From: Gammaproteobacteria bacterium
Lineage (GTDB): Bacteria; Pseudomonadota; Gammaproteobacteria; Steroidobacterales; Woeseiaceae
Direction: 5' to 3'
Assembly (NCBI GenBank): GCA_009937605.1
Contig: JAACFG010000003.1
Span: forward strand, 1-43,581
DNA: 43,581 nucleotides
Shown: positions 27,589-35,463 of the stretch, piece after piece
How positions within the stretch are numbered: position 1 is the first letter of the stretch
Layout of the letters: each line of letters begins with the position of its first letter
The notes under the pieces: model-generated
What the model saw: only the letters and a program-made list of their open reading frames with translations
Database searches by the model: none
Told to the model about the DNA's origin: nothing
Translations under genes and position numbers: made by a program

Positions 27589-28478
27589 TTCATACGATTT
27601 GCATAGCGCTGCTGTGCATTCTTGCGTCGTCGTCGTGGGCCGACGAATCCGGTCATCCGGTGACTATGTGGCAAGTGGATGGCAAGACCAATTCCGTGTA
27701 TCTACTGGGTTCCATTCACATGCTGCGCGAGCAGGACCATCCACTGCCCAGTGTTATTGACTCCGCATACGATGACGCAGAGATCATCATCATGGAGCTC
27801 GACATGGATGATATGGACCCGGCCTATACACAGATGGCATTCAACCGCGCCGGGGTCAGGACCGACGGGACAACCTTGCGCGAGCTGATGGGTGACGACG
27901 CTTATTCCCGAGCCGAGGAAGCGGCCGCCGCAGTGGATATTCCGCTCGATATGCTGGCGCAGAGCGAGCCATGGCTGGCCGCCATGACCGTGGAAATCAT
28001 GCTGTTGTACCGCATCGGCTTCAATCCTATGCTCGGCGTCGAGATGACCATGACCTCACGCGCGGCCCGGGACGGCAAACCAATTGAAGGTCTCGAAACG
28101 GTTGACGAGCAGCTCGCCTTCCTGGACGGCCTGCCGCTCGACGTGCAAAGCGAGATGCTGATCCAGACACTCGCCGAGGGCGCCGCGTTGGGCGATTCAA
28201 TCGATGCGTTCATCGATGCCTGGCACTTTGGCGACATGACGATTCTGGAGAGCGGCTTGCTTGATTCAATCAGGGAGCAGTCCGAGTTCAGCGAAGTCCT
28301 GATCACCGGCCGAAACCGCCGCTGGGCTGACGCGATTGCCGGCATGCTCGATGACGATCAGGACTACCTCGTTATTGTCGGGGCACTGCACCTGGTCGGT
28401 GACGAGGGCGTCCCTGCCCTGTTAGCGAAACGAGGTCTCGGTATTCAACAGTTGAGCGAGCCGGCAGGACTCCGGTAG
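27576..28478 (+). CDS. TraB/GumN family protein
   Basis: Secreted or membrane-attached protein of 300 residues in the TraB/PrgY/GumN family (Tiki-like, putative metalloprotease fold). A signal peptide ends near SSSWADE (about residue 22). The two conserved GxxH motifs are present: LLGSIHML and VIVGALHLVGDEG. The GTG start lies inside the end of cpdA, so translation is coupled. In GumN-type proteins function is unproven; the Tiki relation suggests peptide hydrolysis dependent on a metal. Its role next to cpdA and hemL is unknown. Confidence 0.87.
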   Translation: MDRLIHTICIALLCILASSSWADESGHPVTMWQVDGKTNSVYLLGSIHMLREQDHPLPSVIDSAYDDAEIIIMELDMDDMDPAYTQMAFNRAGVRTDGTTLRELMGDDAYSRAEEAAAAVDIPLDMLAQSEPWLAAMTVEIMLLYRIGFNPMLGVEMTMTSRAARDGKPIEGLETVDEQLAFLDGLPLDVQSEMLIQTLAEGAALGDSIDAFIDAWHFGDMTILESGLLDSIREQSEFSEVLITGRNRRWADAIAGMLDDDQDYLVIVGALHLVGDEGVPALLAKRGLGIQQLSEPAGLR

Positions 28479-28484
28479 CATCCG

Positions 28485-28498
28485 CTCCTCTTCAGGAG
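28485..28498 (+). promoter_or_regulatory. Hairpin covering the hemL Shine-Dalgarno
   Basis: CTCCT-CTTC-AGGAG pairs five bases of the strong AGGAGG ribosome site (28494-28499) of hemL with an upstream complement. The stem is short, so it would be weak, but it could lower hemL translation or make it temperature-dependent. Confidence 0.35.
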
Positions 28499-28505
28499 GA
28501 AACCC

Positions 28506-29774
28506 ATGAGTCTTTTCACCGATGCGCGGCAAGTTATTGCTGGCGGCGTTAATTCCCCGGTCCGCGCTTTTGCGAGCGTTGGCGGCGAACCCATCTTCTT
28601 CAAGAGTGCCAAAGGCAGCCGTTTCCAGGCCGAAGACGGCAAGGAGTACATTGACTATGTTGGCTCGTGGGGACCCATGATCCTCGGCCACGCGCACCCG
28701 GAGGTGATCGATGCTGTCGTCACCACAGCGCAGCAAGGACTGAGTTTTGGTGCCCCGTGCGTTCTGGAGACAAAAATCGCCGAGAAGATCTGCTCGATGC
28801 TGCCAACGGTGGACAGGGTCCGGATGGTCAGTTCCGGGACCGAAGCGACCATGAGCGCCATTCGGCTCGCTCGCGGCCATACCGGTCGTGACAAGATCAT
28901 CAAGTTCGAGGGCTGCTACCACGGCCACTCCGATTCTTTGCTTATCAAAGCGGGCTCCGGCGCGCTGACACTCGGTGTTCCGAGCTCACCGGGCGTTCCG
29001 GCAGGGCTGGCTGAACACACGATTACGCTGTCCTACAACGACATCGACGGTGTAAAGGCGGCATTTGCCGAGATTGGCGACCAGGTTGCATGCGTCATCG
29101 TTGAACCCATCGCCGGCAACATGAACATGGTGCCACCCGTGGCTGGCTTCCTTGAGACCTTGCGCGAGGAATGCACCAAGGCTGGCGCTTTGTTGATTTT
29201 CGATGAGGTCATGACCGGCTTTCGCGTGGCAAGGGGTTGTGCCCAGGCCGTATTCGGAATTGAGCCCGATATCACGACGCTTGGAAAAGTCATCGGCGGT
29301 GGCATGCCCGCGGCGGCGTACTGCGGTCGTGCCGATGTTATGGCCAGCATCGCGCCCGATGGGCCGGTCTACCAGGCGGGCACTTTGTCCGGCAACCCGG
29401 TCGCCATGGCGGCAGGCCTCAAGACGCTCGAGAAAATCGACGACGACGCTTTCTGGGCATCGCTCACGGCGAAAACCCGGAAGCTGGTTGACGGACTGGC
29501 GGCAGCGGCGGCCGACGCGGGCATTCCGGTATCGGTTGAGGCCGAGGGTGGCATGTTCGGCATGGTCTTTACGGCTGATGGCCCGGTTCGCTCCTACGCG
29601 CAGGTCGCGGCCGGCGACGTCGATCGCTTCAAACGTTTCTTCCACGGCATGCTGGACGAAGGCATCTACCTGGCACCGTCAGCGTTCGAGGCGGGCTTCG
29701 TCTCAGCCGCGCACAGCGACGATGATATCGATGACACCATCGCCGCCGCGAGCAAAGTCTTCGCGACTCTTTAG
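28506..29774 (+). CDS. hemL: Glutamate-1-semialdehyde 2,1-aminomutase
   Basis: PLP enzyme that moves the amino group of glutamate 1-semialdehyde to form 5-aminolevulinate in C5 haem synthesis. The 422-residue protein starts [16 protein letters not shown] and shows [11 protein letters not shown], the PLP Asp in [10 protein letters not shown], and Lys261 in [12 protein letters not shown]. Strong AGGAGG, partly within a small hairpin. It shares its last four bases (TTAG) with the convergent TonB receptor gene. Confidence 0.97.
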   Translation: MSLFTDARQVIAGGVNSPVRAFASVGGEPIFFKSAKGSRFQAEDGKEYIDYVGSWGPMILGHAHPEVIDAVVTTAQQGLSFGAPCVLETKIAEKICSMLPTVDRVRMVSSGTEATMSAIRLARGHTGRDKIIKFEGCYHGHSDSLLIKAGSGALTLGVPSSPGVPAGLAEHTITLSYNDIDGVKAAFAEIGDQVACVIVEPIAGNMNMVPPVAGFLETLREECTKAGALLIFDEVMTGFRVARGCAQAVFGIEPDITTLGKVIGGGMPAAAYCGRADVMASIAPDGPVYQAGTLSGNPVAMAAGLKTLEKIDDDAFWASLTAKTRKLVDGLAAAAADAGIPVSVEAEGGMFGMVFTADGPVRSYAQVAAGDVDRFKRFFHGMLDEGIYLAPSAFEAGFVSAAHSDDDIDDTIAAASKVFATL

Positions 29775-31852
29775 AAGTTGAAAATTACGCCGGCAGATAA
29801 GGTCCGCTCGGCGCCATAGAGCCGCTCGCCGACAGGAATATCTGACCCGTTTGCGCGATTGATACCGGCGACATGGTCCTGGTATGTCTTGTCGAACAGG
29901 TTATCGACGCGAGCCTCCAGGCGCAGGGCCTCGGTGGGATACCAAACAAGCGCGGCATTGACGAGCCCGTAACCCGCTGTTGCTTGTTCGTCATTGAATG
30001 CGGAGACTTTGTCCTGCCTGGCATAGCCAACAATCTCGGTCATCACTGACAGCAGATCGTTTTCCCAGGTCAGGCCGAGGCTGGCATTCAGCGGCGCCAA
30101 CCGATACAGGTTGTCACTAACGTCCGTTCGGCGACCACGCGCGTATGTGGCGATGCCATCGATATACCACTGATCGGCCAGCTCGACTTTGAAGGCAAGG
30201 TCAATACCGTAAATCTCGGCATCGACGTTGGCGAACTCCAGCGCTGGTTTCCCGGACATCATCTGGGAAACCATATTCGCGACCATGTTGGTTGACGGGA
30301 CACCCTGGATATAGCCATTGACCTGGCGATAGAAGACCTGCGGCGAAATCGTAACGCGCCCAGCCTCCTGGCCGTAGCCGACCGTGATCTCATTGGAGCG
30401 CTCTGCGTCCAGATCCAGTCCGCCGATGTAATTGCGGCCATCGGCCAAGCCACCCGTGGCCTGCAGCGGCAGCCAAAGGTAGAGCTCCTGGTAGGACGGA
30501 GCACGCGTTTTGCTACCCAGCTCGACGCGCCATTCGGAGTCGTCGGACATGCGCAATCGATACTTCACTACAGCATCGACTGAGTCCCAGTTCAGGTCCC
30601 TGTTCGCCGCGTTAAAATCATCTGCAAGCAAATCAACATTAGTGCCCATGGGGCCCATCATGCCGCTCGCACTGACCTCGCCTGCATTTGCGTCGACGCG
30701 CTTGACGCGAAATCCGAGCTCAAGATCACCGCGGCTCGTATCGCGTTGCCACTCGATGAATGCCGACGTCACGTCCCTCGTCACATCAACGAAATTGTCG
30801 ACGCGGAACATTGCGTTGTTCGGGTTCGTAATCGTCGCCTCGTGATTCGCCGTGCTTGTGTCGATTCCAATCCTGAGCCGTGACGTCGCGAGCTCAAAAT
30901 CAGCATCGGCACTCACCTGCCCGCCTGCGCCTGTTGCGAAGTTCTGGCGCTGTGCCATCGGCATAGGCGCCTGGCGCAGACCGAAGTTGTCCATCAGGTG
31001 CTCGACATCATTCCAGCCGGCACGAAGGTTTAATGAAATCCCGTCAGTGATTTCGACAGAGCCCTCTGCGCCGGCAAGGTCTGTCTTGATAAAGCGAATG
31101 TCCATTGGCAGTGCCGGTGTACCGGTATCATCGGTGTCGAGCCTGCCGACATACAGCTGCAGGTCGACAGAGTTGCCCGCGAACGCATAGCTCAGGTCCG
31201 CACGTTCGCGATGCAGGCGCGATGGCCGCATGACGCCGACCGGCGTCGTGATGTCATCACCGTCATCGACCGCTGCAATCAACGATACCTTGTGGGTGGT
31301 GCTCGCATAGGTGAGCCTGCCGGCTGACGTACTAACGTTGCCATTTCCCGAATATCGCGTACCAGCAAAGCCGGACCATTTGGCGTCGGCCTGGCTGAAA
31401 GCACCACGGGACAGTCGCAATGCCATGTGCCCACCCACGGACTCGGGTGCCAGCGACACGCTCGCCACGCCACGTGTCACATCAAGGTCCTCGGTGATCA
31501 AGGGCGACGCGTAAGACATAGGCGTATCCATCGCATTCGGTCCACCCGAGACAACACCGAGATGATCGATAACAACCGAGACGCGATCGCCATACATGCC
31601 TCGATACTGTGCGATTCCCGTCACAGGACCGTTGGCATTGACGTTGGCGCCCGGTATGTCCTTCAGTATGGTCGCTGTGTCCACGAGCATTTCGCGGTCG
31701 ACTTCTATTTGTACGAGGCCTGTCGAGACTGATCGCCCGACGACAACAACTTCGTCAACCTCGGACTCGGCACCGCTCTCCGGCTGCTGTGCACCGACGG
31801 CGGCGGACAGCAGCAATGCAGCCATGCTGGCCGCGCTTGCAGAATAATTCAC
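29771..31852 (-). CDS. TonB-dependent outer-membrane receptor, probably copper
   Basis: Outer-membrane beta-barrel receptor of 693 residues: signal peptide ending near VGAQQ (about residue 22), a TonB box-like DEVVVVG, a plug domain (about 45-160, with [15 protein letters not shown]), and a barrel ending in the C-terminal Phe (GVIFNF). The plug sequence and Met-rich patches ([23 protein letters not shown]) resemble the OprC/NosA copper receptor group. The Cys of the OprC copper site is not obvious, so copper is an inference, strengthened by the DUF2946 gene just upstream. Start is GTG with AGGAGA six bases before. Confidence 0.88.
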   Translation of the reverse strand: MNYSASAASMAALLLSAAVGAQQPESGAESEVDEVVVVGRSVSTGLVQIEVDREMLVDTATILKDIPGANVNANGPVTGIAQYRGMYGDRVSVVIDHLGVVSGGPNAMDTPMSYASPLITEDLDVTRGVASVSLAPESVGGHMALRLSRGAFSQADAKWSGFAGTRYSGNGNVSTSAGRLTYASTTHKVSLIAAVDDGDDITTPVGVMRPSRLHRERADLSYAFAGNSVDLQLYVGRLDTDDTGTPALPMDIRFIKTDLAGAEGSVEITDGISLNLRAGWNDVEHLMDNFGLRQAPMPMAQRQNFATGAGGQVSADADFELATSRLRIGIDTSTANHEATITNPNNAMFRVDNFVDVTRDVTSAFIEWQRDTSRGDLELGFRVKRVDANAGEVSASGMMGPMGTNVDLLADDFNAANRDLNWDSVDAVVKYRLRMSDDSEWRVELGSKTRAPSYQELYLWLPLQATGGLADGRNYIGGLDLDAERSNEITVGYGQEAGRVTISPQVFYRQVNGYIQGVPSTNMVANMVSQMMSGKPALEFANVDAEIYGIDLAFKVELADQWYIDGIATYARGRRTDVSDNLYRLAPLNASLGLTWENDLLSVMTEIVGYARQDKVSAFNDEQATAGYGLVNAALVWYPTEALRLEARVDNLFDKTYQDHVAGINRANGSDIPVGERLYGAERTLSAGVIFNF

Positions 31853-31918
31853 AATTTTCTCCTGGATTGCACCGGCAGGAGCACACGCCCGCTGCCAAAA
31901 TAGGTTATTCAGGTGCGG

Positions 31919-32308
31919 TCAGACAGGAGGAGCTCTCGAGCGGTAGGCCGTTGTCGACGAGGCGTGCACCACCGTCGACGGCACGATATTGAACCAGGTT
32001 GCCTCTGGAATGAATTCAGGTGGCGCGGCAGAATCTACTGCAACCGCGGATGCCAGCATGTGGCCAATCGGGCATTGCTCTGTTGCCGATACCGAATCGG
32101 CACTGGTGTCGCCATGACCATGGTGGCCATGGTGCTCGTCGCCCGCGAGCGCCTGCATGATCTCTACAGGCATTCCGGACGGGCAGAGTTCGTACAGCAG
32201 GCCGCTGCCCTGGCTGCCCGGCATGTACCCGTCCGGGGTCAACGCGCGCAGCGACAGCATCGCCAATGAGGCGATGAGGAGCAGCTTGTTGCGGACGGAC
32301 AAGTTCAT
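31919..32308 (-). CDS. DUF2946 family His-rich small exported protein
   Basis: Small protein of 129 residues with an N-terminal hydrophobic segment (about 8-22), an ELCPSGMP motif, a His cluster (residues 59-65, HHGHHGH with an intervening Gly pattern), and a second CPIGHM motif. This arrangement of paired Cys-Pro motifs and a His stretch fits DUF2946, which often sits next to copper or other metal TonB receptors. It may bind metal in the periplasm. Start chosen at ATG 32308, with AGG upstream; a start at 32368 would add 20 unlikely residues before the signal segment. A possible -10, TATACT, lies at 32323-32318. Confidence 0.75.
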   Translation of the reverse strand: MNLSVRNKLLLIASLAMLSLRALTPDGYMPGSQGSGLLYELCPSGMPVEIMQALAGDEHHGHHGHGDTSADSVSATEQCPIGHMLASAVAVDSAAPPEFIPEATWFNIVPSTVVHASSTTAYRSRAPPV

Positions 32309-32389
32309 AAGTACCTGAGTATAGTGGCAAGACGGCTCTGCACTAACTGGCAGACGGTACGGTATCAACTGCCCGACAGGACAGTTAAA

Positions 32390-32405
32390 TGGGTGGTTTC
32401 ACCCA
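32390..32405 (-). terminator. Possible weak terminator after the LON-domain gene
   Basis: Read on the minus strand, TGGGTG-AAAC-CACCCA forms a 6-bp hairpin just past the LON-domain stop and is followed by ATTTAACT. The T-run is short, so termination would be partial. Confidence 0.35.
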
Positions 32406-32409
32406 GGTA

Positions 32410-32973
32410 TTACTGGTGTAAGACCTCCTCAACCAGCTTCAGACAGGCAGAAATGTCGTCGCTCTCCAGGACGGCCTGCTTGGTCTGCAGGTCAATCGGC
32501 AGAATCTCAATGAATCGCCAGGCAACCCACGCGGCATCGTCATACTTGCGCTCCAGGCCTTCGTACAGACGGCCGAGGTCATTCAGTACGCTTTCCAGGA
32601 TAGGTGGTAGTGCTTTGAATTCATTCGGTAGTGCCATCGGTTGGGTCGGTGGCACTAGTTCGACCTCACCGACGTTGAGGCCGTCGCCCAGCTGCTCCGC
32701 GGAATGCAGGCGGAATCGTTCCGTGCCGATGGCCGTGATCCCCAGCAATCCGTCGCTTCCCTGGTACCAGTCCGTTACCCGGGCGAGTGTCCCGACATGA
32801 TGCGTCGTGGCTGGCCCGGCTTCATGACCGTCTCGAATCAGCAGTACACCGAAAGGCGCGTCTTCTTTCATGCAACGGCTGATCATATCGAGATAGCGGG
32901 GCTCGAAAACCCGCAGCGGCAGCGGCCCGCCCGGGAATAGCACAGTGTTGAGGGGGAAAAGAGCTACCTGCAT
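32410..32973 (-). CDS. LON substrate-binding domain protein
   Basis: A stand-alone LON N-terminal (substrate-binding, PUA-like) domain of 187 residues without ATPase or protease domains. The sequence begins ALFPLNTVLFPGGPLPLRVFEPRY, of which FPLNTVLFPGG and RVFEPRY are diagnostic, and includes FGVLLIRDG and a middle HVGTLARV. Bacterial proteins of this kind are sometimes called peptidase S16 or YcaN/cereblon-like; function is unknown. Start at ATG 32973 with GAGG four bases before; a TTG at 32982 is possible but less likely. TATACT at 32988-32983 could be its -10. Confidence 0.9.
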   Translation of the reverse strand: MQVALFPLNTVLFPGGPLPLRVFEPRYLDMISRCMKEDAPFGVLLIRDGHEAGPATTHHVGTLARVTDWYQGSDGLLGITAIGTERFRLHSAEQLGDGLNVGEVELVPPTQPMALPNEFKALPPILESVLNDLGRLYEGLERKYDDAAWVAWRFIEILPIDLQTKQAVLESDDISACLKLVEEVLHQ

Positions 32974-33029
32974 GATCCTCAAAGTATAGCCCCAGGACGC
33001 CGGGCACGCAGATCCTGGCTCCTATCCGC

Positions 33030-33057
33030 AAAAAAAATCCCCACACAAGGTGGGGAT
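33030..33057 (-). terminator. Intrinsic terminator on the minus strand with no upstream gene
   Basis: On the minus strand, ATCCCCAC-CTTGT-GTGGGGAT (33057-33037) is followed directly by eight T residues (33037-33030). This is a textbook Rho-independent terminator. No minus-strand gene lies to its right, because the next gene is cpxR on the plus strand. A small RNA made from about 33200 leftward, or an attenuated leader of the LON-domain gene, would explain it. Confidence 0.75.
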
Positions 33058-33200
33058 AATCTGGGGATGCGCTACCGCGCTATGAGCCTGTACGAGGTAC
33101 AGGACCCAAAGTGTCGCAAAACCAGGCGGCGAATGGGTTTCAGGGAGATTTCAGAATGTATCCATTTGTTTCTCACCGATCGCGTTGCTCCTATCTTGCG
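33030..33200 (-). ncRNA. Candidate small RNA upstream of cpxR, minus strand
   Basis: The region from about 33200 to 33030, read leftward, ends in the strong terminator described at 33030-33057. It contains a perfect 7-bp hairpin CCTGTAC-CTC-GTACAGG (33089-33105 region) and a small GCGC-GGTA-GCGC stem. The 5' end is unknown and no strong promoter is visible (a TACATT box is the best candidate). This 240-base gap contains no protein gene. Confidence 0.3.
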
Positions 33201-33211
33201 CCAGCACGCGC

Positions 33212-33217
33212 TATCAT
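33212..33217 (+). promoter_or_regulatory. Candidate -10 placing the cpxR transcript start at its ATG
   Basis: TATCAT sits seven bases before the ATG at 33224, and no Shine-Dalgarno is present. If real, transcription would start at or next to the start codon, giving a leaderless mRNA. No good -35 is seen at 17 bases. Confidence 0.3.
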
Positions 33218-33223
33218 CGCCAC

Positions 33224-33919
33224 ATGACCAAGGTTCTCCTGATCGATGACGATCGCAAGCACTCTGCGTTGATGCAGGCGTATTTCAAGCGTTTCGGCAT
33301 TACGCTCGTCTGTGCTTATGACGCTGAAGAAGGATTCAAGAAGCTGAGTCGGGAAGAGCCGGATCTGCTCCTTCTGGATATCATGTTGCCCGGCAAGGAC
33401 GGCTTTCAGATTTGCCGCGAAGTGCGAAAGAACAACAACATACCGATCATTATGCTCACCGCCCGAGGCGATGTTTTCGATCGAGTCTCGGGGCTCGAAC
33501 TGGGCGCCGACGACTACATCGGCAAACCATTTGAACCCCGCGAGTTGGTTGCTCGAGTACAGGCCACGCTGCGACGCTCGGAGATCACGGGCTCCACTGT
33601 CGGCGAGCTGGCCTTCAATGGATTGACGATCGAAACGGAAACCCGGACCGTTCGTGTCGATGACGAAGTCGTTTCGCTCACGTCGATGGAGTACGAACTG
33701 TTGCTGATCCTCGCGCGCCGACATGGGCGCAAATTATCACGCGACGACATTCTCAGTGAATTGCGAGGTATTGATGCCGCTATCCTGACTCGGTCTGTCG
33801 ACATCATGGTGAGTCGCCTGCGCCAAAAACTCGGTGATACGGTCAAGCCGGCGCGCTTTATCCAGACGGTCTGGGGCCGCGGCTATTCATTCGTGGGCGT
33901 TCCGAAAACGGATGATTAA
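33224..33919 (+). CDS. cpxR: OmpR-family response regulator, CpxR-like
   Basis: Two-component response regulator of 231 residues: receiver domain (1-120) with the acidic pocket IDDD, phospho-acceptor Asp52 in LLLLDIMLPGKDG, Thr in IMLTARG and Lys in YIGKPFEPREL, then a winged-helix DNA-binding domain (about 130-228, ending RGYSFVG). The stretch RVSGLELGADDYIGKPF closely follows CpxR, but RstA-like identity is not excluded. ATG at 33224 chosen; a start at 33185 adds 13 residues not typical of the family. It overlaps the kinase gene by eight bases. No cpxP is present. Confidence 0.9.
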   Translation: MTKVLLIDDDRKHSALMQAYFKRFGITLVCAYDAEEGFKKLSREEPDLLLLDIMLPGKDGFQICREVRKNNNIPIIMLTARGDVFDRVSGLELGADDYIGKPFEPRELVARVQATLRRSEITGSTVGELAFNGLTIETETRTVRVDDEVVSLTSMEYELLLILARRHGRKLSRDDILSELRGIDAAILTRSVDIMVSRLRQKLGDTVKPARFIQTVWGRGYSFVGVPKTDD

Positions 33920-35255
33920 TCGCCTTTCGCGATCGCTTTCATTTCGCCTCCTCGTCATTTTCATTGTACTGGGTGGCCTGTTCGTACTCGGCACGATCGA
34001 GGCAGTCCAGCGCTTCTACAATAGCGACCAGATTCGCGGCCTTATCAGTGGCCACCTGTCGCTCCACGTAAGCTACGTGCGCGAAGATATCGGCGTTCCG
34101 CCGCGAATTGAGCGCGCTATCGCAATTACGGAAAAGGTCCCCGTCGACATTCGCATCCTGGGTCCTGATATTGACTGGGCCTCCGATCAGGCGTTTCCTG
34201 GACTCGAGCAGCTGGTGTTCCAGCCCAGCCCTCGATTTAGCGACAACCCGGGTGCCTGGGCCGATGAACTTGCCGGTGTGGATTTCGCCAGCCTCGACAA
34301 CCACGATTTCCTTCGCATTCGGCAGGGCGGCTACCAGATTGTCGTGTCGACGCCGAGAATCTCGGACGTGCCCGAGGGCCCGGCATTGATTCCGCTTGTC
34401 CTGGGCCTGGGTCTTTTCTTCCTGCTTATCGCTTATGCGGCCGTAACGTGGCTGTTCCGTCCGATCAGGACGATTCGTTCCGGCGCCGAACACATTGGCC
34501 GTGGCAACTTCGACTTCCGCATAGCGAACATTCGCAGCGACCAGCTCGGCGATCTTGCAACGGACATCAACAAGATGGCAGGAGACGTCGAGGACATGCT
34601 CGATGCCAAGCGTGCCCTGCTGCTCGGAATCAGCCACGAGCTGCGCACACCCTTATCGAGGATGAGACTCGCTCTCGAATTTCTGGGTGAAGAAGACGAT
34701 GCCGAGGGCCTGAGGGCAGAAGTTATCGAAATGGAGACGATCGTCAGTTCGTTGCTTGAGGCCGAACGTCTCAACAGCCGGCACGCGCAGCTATTCCGTT
34801 CCGAGGCCGATATCGGCGACCTGGTCGCGGACATGCTGGAAAGCTTCTTTTCGCGCGACAGGGACCGAATTGTCGTATCACAGCCCGATGAGCCCATCGT
34901 AGCGTCGGTCGACCCAGCCCGCATTACGCTGCTCCTGAAAAACCTCGTCGGCAATGCTCTGCGCTATTCGAAACCTGAGGACGGCCCGGTCGAGCTCGTC
35001 CTCTCTTCTGCACACGACGAACTCATCATGACTGTTTCTGATCATGGCCCGGGGCTGAGCAGGGACCAGGCGGAACACATTGGAGAACCCTTCTACCGTA
35101 GCGATCAGTCCCGGACACGGGAATCTGGCGGTACCGGCCTTGGGCTCTATCTCGCAAGCCTTGCCGCGGAAGCGCATGGTGGCTCTCTGAAACTCCTCGA
35201 CACGGGTGCTCAAGGTGCCAGTTTCGAGGTTCGGATCCCCCTGGTCGACAGTTAA
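33912..35255 (+). CDS. cpxA: Sensor histidine kinase, CpxA-like
   Basis: Inner-membrane sensor kinase of 447 residues: TM1 (about 11-28), a periplasmic sensor of about 130 residues, TM2 (about 159-181), HAMP, the HisKA phospho-site His242 in ISHELRTPLSR, and an HATPase domain with N box NLVGNALRYS, G1 DHGPGLS and G2 GGTGLGLYLA. The phosphatase motif after His (HELRTP) allows it also to dephosphorylate its partner. The call as CpxA rests on the paired regulator and size. ATG 33912 overlaps the end of cpxR. Confidence 0.9.
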   Translation: MINRLSRSLSFRLLVIFIVLGGLFVLGTIEAVQRFYNSDQIRGLISGHLSLHVSYVREDIGVPPRIERAIAITEKVPVDIRILGPDIDWASDQAFPGLEQLVFQPSPRFSDNPGAWADELAGVDFASLDNHDFLRIRQGGYQIVVSTPRISDVPEGPALIPLVLGLGLFFLLIAYAAVTWLFRPIRTIRSGAEHIGRGNFDFRIANIRSDQLGDLATDINKMAGDVEDMLDAKRALLLGISHELRTPLSRMRLALEFLGEEDDAEGLRAEVIEMETIVSSLLEAERLNSRHAQLFRSEADIGDLVADMLESFFSRDRDRIVVSQPDEPIVASVDPARITLLLKNLVGNALRYSKPEDGPVELVLSSAHDELIMTVSDHGPGLSRDQAEHIGEPFYRSDQSRTRESGGTGLGLYLASLAAEAHGGSLKLLDTGAQGASFEVRIPLVDS

Positions 35256-35257
35256 AC

Positions 35258-35277
35258 CGCGCGCAGGAGAGCGCGCG
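35258..35277 (+). terminator. GC-rich hairpin after cpxA
   Basis: CGCGCGC-AGGAGA-GCGCGCG is a perfect 7-bp stem directly after the cpxA stop, followed by AGCCCTCATTTTC. The T-run is delayed, so it may be a weak terminator or a 3'-end stabiliser separating cpxRA from the next operon. Confidence 0.5.
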
Positions 35278-35350
35278 AGCCCTCATTTTCGGGCATTCCA
35301 GGAATGGCCGAGCGGCCCGCAAAAACGCCCAAAGCCCGCAATGACGTAGC

Positions 35351-35378
35351 TTCAGTTATCTGAACAAAGTCAGTTTGT
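35351..35378. promoter_or_regulatory. Two overlapping palindromes before the lipid operon
   Basis: TTCAG-TTAT-CTGAA (35351-35364) and ACAAA-GTCAG-TTTGT (35364-35378) are perfect 5-bp inverted repeats placed end to end just upstream of the CpxR-box-like site. They could be an operator for a second regulator. Confidence 0.35.
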
Positions 35379-35391
35379 AAACGAATGTAAC
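35377..35391 (+). promoter_or_regulatory. CpxR-box-like site
   Basis: GTAAA-CGAAT-GTAAC matches the published E. coli CpxR recognition sequence GTAAA-N5-GTAAA at nine of ten specified bases. It lies 121 bases after a CpxRA-like pair and upstream of the lipid-modification operon. A candidate promoter follows (TTGTGG at 35408-35413, 17-base spacer, TATGTT at 35431-35436), placing the box near -59, a normal activator position. Confidence 0.5.
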
Positions 35392-35407
35392 AGGGCCACT
35401 CAAGCCA

Positions 35408-35436
35408 TTGTGGACCCCGCGCACGGACCGTATGTT
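35408..35436 (+). promoter_or_regulatory. Candidate promoter of the lipid-modification operon
   Basis: TTGTGG and TATGTT are spaced by exactly 17 bases; matches to the sigma-70 consensus are 3/6 and 4/6, as would be expected of an activator-dependent promoter. The predicted start is near 35443, just ahead of GGAGG and the ATG at 35464. Confidence 0.35.
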
Positions 35437-35463
35437 GGCACTCTGATGATTTTGGAGGCCGCC

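Noticed and set aside
35256-35463. ECF sigma-E/ChrR-type promoter before the lipid operon
   Set aside because: I looked for the R. sphaeroides RpoE pattern (TGATCC, then TAAGA at about 18 bases) and did not find it; no sigma-E/ChrR genes are present.
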